From positions 1,054,001 through 1,118,000 of the forward strand of contig OX460916.1 of the NCBI GenBank assembly GCA_949788275.1: a DNA stretch of 64,000 bases, written 5' to 3'. Within the stretch, counting starts at the first letter, position 1; each line of letters opens with the position of its first letter. Under the pieces are notes generated by a model. The model did no database searches and was not told the DNA's origin. It worked only from the letters and a program-made list of their open reading frames with translations. The DNA comes from Weeksellaceae bacterium (GTDB lineage Bacteria > Bacteroidota > Bacteroidia > Flavobacteriales > Weeksellaceae). The position numbers were made by a program, and so were the translations under genes. Shown here in pieces: positions 61,505 through 64,000 of the stretch.

Positions 61505-62209
61505 TTAGTTCAGTTCAAGTACATCTTTCATGGTGAAAACACCTTGTTTATCCCAGATCCACTCGGCTGCAATCACAGCGCCTAAGGCAAACCCTTGACG
61601 TGAATGTGCAGTATGTGAAATTTCAATGGAATCAACGGCTGATGTATAGGTTACGTGGTGTGTACCCGGTACATCATTCACGCGTTGAGCAACAATGGGG
61701 ATAATCGATTCAGCTTGTTCTTCCATCGACCATTGTTCGTAAGAAGAATTAGCGATAATCTGCTCAGCCAATGTAATAGCGGTTCCAGAGGGAGCATCTA
61801 ATTTTTGGGTATGATGAATCTCTTCAATTTGCACATTGTATAAATGGCGGTGTTTATTCATTAATCCAGCTAAGTGATTGGTTAATTCAAAAAAGATATT
61901 AACGCCAAGGCTGAAATTTGATGCGTAAAGAAAACCAACTTTATTGGCTATAGCCAATTGATTGATTATTCCTTGGTGTTCTAACCATCCTGTTGTACCA
62001 CAGATGACTGAAACTTTATTTTCAAGTAATACTTTAAGGTTGTTAAAGGCTGTTTCAGGACTTGAAAACTCAATAGCCACTTCAACGCCTACTAGTTCAA
62101 CAGCAGTAGGGGTATGGTTAATTTTTAAGACGACTTCGTGATTATGGTCCAGCAAAATTTGTTCAATTGCTTGTCCCATTTTTCCATATCCAATTAATGC
62201 TACTTTCAT
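61505..62209 (-). CDS. dapB: 4-hydroxy-tetrahydrodipicolinate reductase
   Basis: NAD(P)H-dependent enzyme of the lysine/diaminopimelate route. 234 residues, short for the family as in other Bacteroidota. GYGKMGQAIEQ is the cofactor-binding loop, CGTTGW contacts NAD, and EIHHTQKLDAPSGTAITLAE is the DapB signature with the catalytic His and Lys. It lies four bases after the DUF5683 gene. Confidence 0.95.
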   Translation of the reverse strand: MKVALIGYGKMGQAIEQILLDHNHEVVLKINHTPTAVELVGVEVAIEFSSPETAFNNLKVLLENKVSVICGTTGWLEHQGIINQLAIANKVGFLYASNFSLGVNIFFELTNHLAGLMNKHRHLYNVQIEEIHHTQKLDAPSGTAITLAEQIIANSSYEQWSMEEQAESIIPIVAQRVNDVPGTHHVTYTSAVDSIEISHTAHSRQGFALGAVIAAEWIWDKQGVFTMKDVLELN

Positions 62210-62213
62210 GGTT

Positions 62214-62786
62214 TTAAAATTTAAAATTAAACGACAATCCTAAAACAGGTTGAAGTGTGTTGTAATCTTGAATAACAGTAGGCCCGAAAGACATGGTCAT
62301 ATCCGGATCTTTTCGAGTTGAGAATAAATGTGCATCAACCGTTGCATCTAAGATATTAAGAATATAGGCTAAGGCAGTAATCGCAACAAGATAGTCTCTA
62401 TTTCGTTTTTGTTCATCCTGATAAACGGCTAATTGTTCAGCAGTCAGGTTATCGTATTCCGTAGGCAATCCTTCTCTTTTAGCGATATAGGCTTTTCGGT
62501 ATTTTTTGTACAAACCATTGTAGTAGCCTGTAAAACCAACACCTGCACCAACTAATCCTAAGGCGATCGGCGCTTTCCATATCCGTTCGTTATAGACTTG
62601 CCCTGCACCTGGTAAAAGAGCAGAATACAAAGAGGCGCGTAACGGATTCTTTTCCTTTAACACCAATTGTGGTGATGTGTTTTCTATTTGCATGGTGTTG
62701 ACCACGACCAAGCTATCGGTTTTTATTTGACCAAAAGCCAGAGATGATAGAAGTGCTATTGAAAGCCAGGTAAGTTTATTGTTCAT
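62214..62786 (-). CDS. DUF5683 domain-containing protein
   Basis: 190 residues: signal sequence (to about GQI), the conserved NPLRASLYSALLPGAGQVYNERIWKAPIALG motif of DUF5683, one or two membrane helices, and a beta-rich C-terminus. Function unknown; the family is a fixed neighbour of parB and dapB in flavobacteria. Overlaps the parB stop by 11 bases, so it is in the same operon. Confidence 0.9.
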   Translation of the reverse strand: MNNKLTWLSIALLSSLAFGQIKTDSLVVVNTMQIENTSPQLVLKEKNPLRASLYSALLPGAGQVYNERIWKAPIALGLVGAGVGFTGYYNGLYKKYRKAYIAKREGLPTEYDNLTAEQLAVYQDEQKRNRDYLVAITALAYILNILDATVDAHLFSTRKDPDMTMSFGPTVIQDYNTLQPVLGLSFNFKF

Positions 62787-63672
62787 TTAAGAAAATTCTA
62801 AGGCGTTCAAACTCTTCATCTGAAGTGAAATTCAAAATGATTTTTCCTTTTCCGTTTTTAGCACGTTTAATTTCAACTTTGGTGTTCAGCGATTTAACCA
62901 TGTCATTTAATGCGGTTTGATAAAGCGGGGGAAGTTCAACTTCTTTTACTTTATCGGGTTTTTGTTCACCGGTTTTAATGCTTTTAATCAGTTTCTCTGT
63001 ATCTCTTACCGAAAGATTGTTGCGTACAATTTTCTCATAGATATCAAATTGAAGATCGGCATCATCAATGGCCATTAGCGCACGTCCGTGCCCCATAGAG
63101 ATCATCCCGTCGCGAATGCCTGTTTGAATGATTGGATCCAGTTTAAGTAAACGCAGGTAATTGGTAATGGAAGAGCGGTCTTTCCCAACGCGTTTACTCA
63201 ATTCCTCTTGGGTTAGTTTAATCTCGTCGATTAATTGTTGGTAAGAGAGTGCGATTTCGATAGCATCTAAATCTTGGCGTTGAATATTTTCGACCAAGGC
63301 CATTTCAAGCATCTCTTGATCATTGGCTAAACGAACATAAGCTGGAATCGATTTCTTACCAGCTAACTCAGAGGCTCTAAAGCGTCTTTCACCCGAGATT
63401 AATTCATAATCGCCGTTTTCTTTTTTTCGAACCGTAATGGGTTGAATAACCCCTAAGGCGTCGATGGAAGCCACAAGTTCTTCCAAGGCCTTTTTGTCGA
63501 AATTTGAACGGGGTTGCCAAGGGTTAGCGGTAATTTTCCCCAAATCAATTTCGAGGATGTTCCCCACTAGCTTTTTAGCGCCTTCGTCTGACGCGGATCT
63601 TATCGTTGGTTCGTCTTTCAGTAAGGCTGAAAGTCCGCGTCCCAATCGATTATTTTTATTTGGCTTTGCCAT
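62776..63672 (-). CDS. parB: Chromosome partitioning protein ParB/Spo0J
   Basis: 298 residues. Binds parS sites near the origin and loads SMC. The N-terminal nuclease-like ParB domain has ANPWQPRSNFD and LISGERRFRASELAG (the CTP-binding GERRxR patch), VENIQRQDLDAIEIALSYQQL follows, then the HTH SKRVGKDRSSITNYLRLL and a C-terminal dimer domain. Adjacent to parA; no parS site was recognised in the window. Confidence 0.97.
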   Translation of the reverse strand: MAKPNKNNRLGRGLSALLKDEPTIRSASDEGAKKLVGNILEIDLGKITANPWQPRSNFDKKALEELVASIDALGVIQPITVRKKENGDYELISGERRFRASELAGKKSIPAYVRLANDQEMLEMALVENIQRQDLDAIEIALSYQQLIDEIKLTQEELSKRVGKDRSSITNYLRLLKLDPIIQTGIRDGMISMGHGRALMAIDDADLQFDIYEKIVRNNLSVRDTEKLIKSIKTGEQKPDKVKEVELPPLYQTALNDMVKSLNTKVEIKRAKNGKGKIILNFTSDEEFERLRIFLNEQ

Positions 63673-63675
63673 TAT

Positions 63676-64000
63676 TTATTTGGTATCGTTATTATTTACT
63701 AAAAATTCTCGTGCTAAATTAAGGTAATTTTCGGCACCTTTACTCGCTGCATCGTACTGTATAATGGTTTCCCCAAAGCTAGGTGCTTCAGAAAGGCGCA
63801 CATTACGAGCAATAATTGTTTTGAAAACCATTTGAGGGAAGTGGTTATTGACTTCATCCAAGACCTGGTTCGATAAGCGCAAGCGCGAATCATACATTGT
63901 TAAAAGCAGTCCTTCGATATCCAGTTCTTTGTTATGGTGTTGCTGAATTCCTTTAATGGTATTTAAAAGTTTTCCCAAGCCTTCTAAGGCAAAGTATTCA
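63676..64000 (-). CDS. parA: Chromosome partitioning ATPase ParA (C-terminal part, cut by the window end)
   Basis: The last 108 or so residues of ParA/Soj: [20 protein letters not shown], then [40 protein letters not shown] and a C-terminal [12 protein letters not shown] helix, all typical. The Walker motifs lie beyond the window. It continues past the right edge without a start codon, since reading through 64000 stays open, and begins the parA-parB operon. Confidence 0.94.
   Translation of the reverse strand, partial: EYFALEGLGKLLNTIKGIQQHHNKELDIEGLLLTMYDSRLRLSNQVLDEVNNHFPQMVFKTIIARNVRLSEAPSFGETIIQYDAASKGAENYLNLAREFLVNNNDTK

Overview
The window is a low-GC chromosomal segment of a member of the phylum Bacteroidota, most likely order Flavobacteriales (family not resolvable by eye). 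The evidence is consistent: Bacteroidota-type promoters (TTG about 17-22 bases before TAnnTTTG) precede many genes; there are type IX secretion (T9SS) cargo proteins with C-terminal sorting domains and the T9SS lipoprotein PorW/SprE; an S46 dipeptidyl peptidase, a SecDF fusion and a bacillithiol-linked YtxJ protein are present; and the window ends in the order parA-parB-DUF5683-dapB-lepB-wbqC, which is familiar from flavobacteria.

Layout. 0.5-8 kb: ytxJ, mnmE, an FAD-dependent dehydrogenase, a SIMPL-domain protein, a translationally coupled cobalamin adenosyltransferase/thiamine pyrophosphokinase pair and an MFS transporter. 8-25.6 kb: a secreted protein of unknown function, secDF, a TatA-like protein with internal 13-residue repeats, a PAP2 phosphatase, an AI-2E transporter, a DPP11-like S46 peptidase, two paralogous lipoproteins, lipB, a FucP-type sugar transporter, small NAD-binding proteins, and a sodA-DUF2480-flavin reductase operon. 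The last is divergent from a cysteine-rich (probably Fe-S) regulator, with a perfect 36-bp palindrome lying on the sodA promoter. 26-30 kb: a pentapeptide-repeat protein and a large T9SS-secreted putative lipase/esterase.

30-40.6 kb is the accessory island and the most interesting part. It holds an operon of a T9SS-sorted beta-propeller protein, an RHS/YD-repeat shell protein and a second RHS protein, broken by a one-base frameshift, that carries a variable C-terminal toxin domain. A lipoprotein likely to be the immunity protein follows. Downstream lie two displaced toxin tips, each with its own immunity-like gene: an HExxH (M91/NleD-like) metalloprotease tip with a lipoprotein, and an unknown tip with a membrane-anchored protein. 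A decayed 257-bp duplicate of the RHS core precedes the last tip and could allow tip swapping by recombination. An XRE-regulator remnant lies between.

41-64 kb returns to core genes: an endonuclease/phosphatase-family membrane protein, rocD-murI-hemW, a cold shock protein, an alkyltransferase-like protein, an ABC-2 exporter, pepE, hemB, porW/sprE, a GH3-family protein, two tandem subtilases, and the chromosome-partition/signal-peptidase cluster (parA is cut by the window end).

Intergenic DNA holds several repeat families: five copies of a roughly 115-120 bp two-ended element, a 62-bp tandem array of a GGGCGAATTGCAATTCGCCC palindrome plus a distant copy, hairpin repeats flanking ytxJ, and TCTAACA-type low-complexity runs. 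Many genes end in strong intrinsic terminators, and some of these overlap the stop codon. I saw no tRNA, rRNA, complete insertion sequence or CRISPR array.
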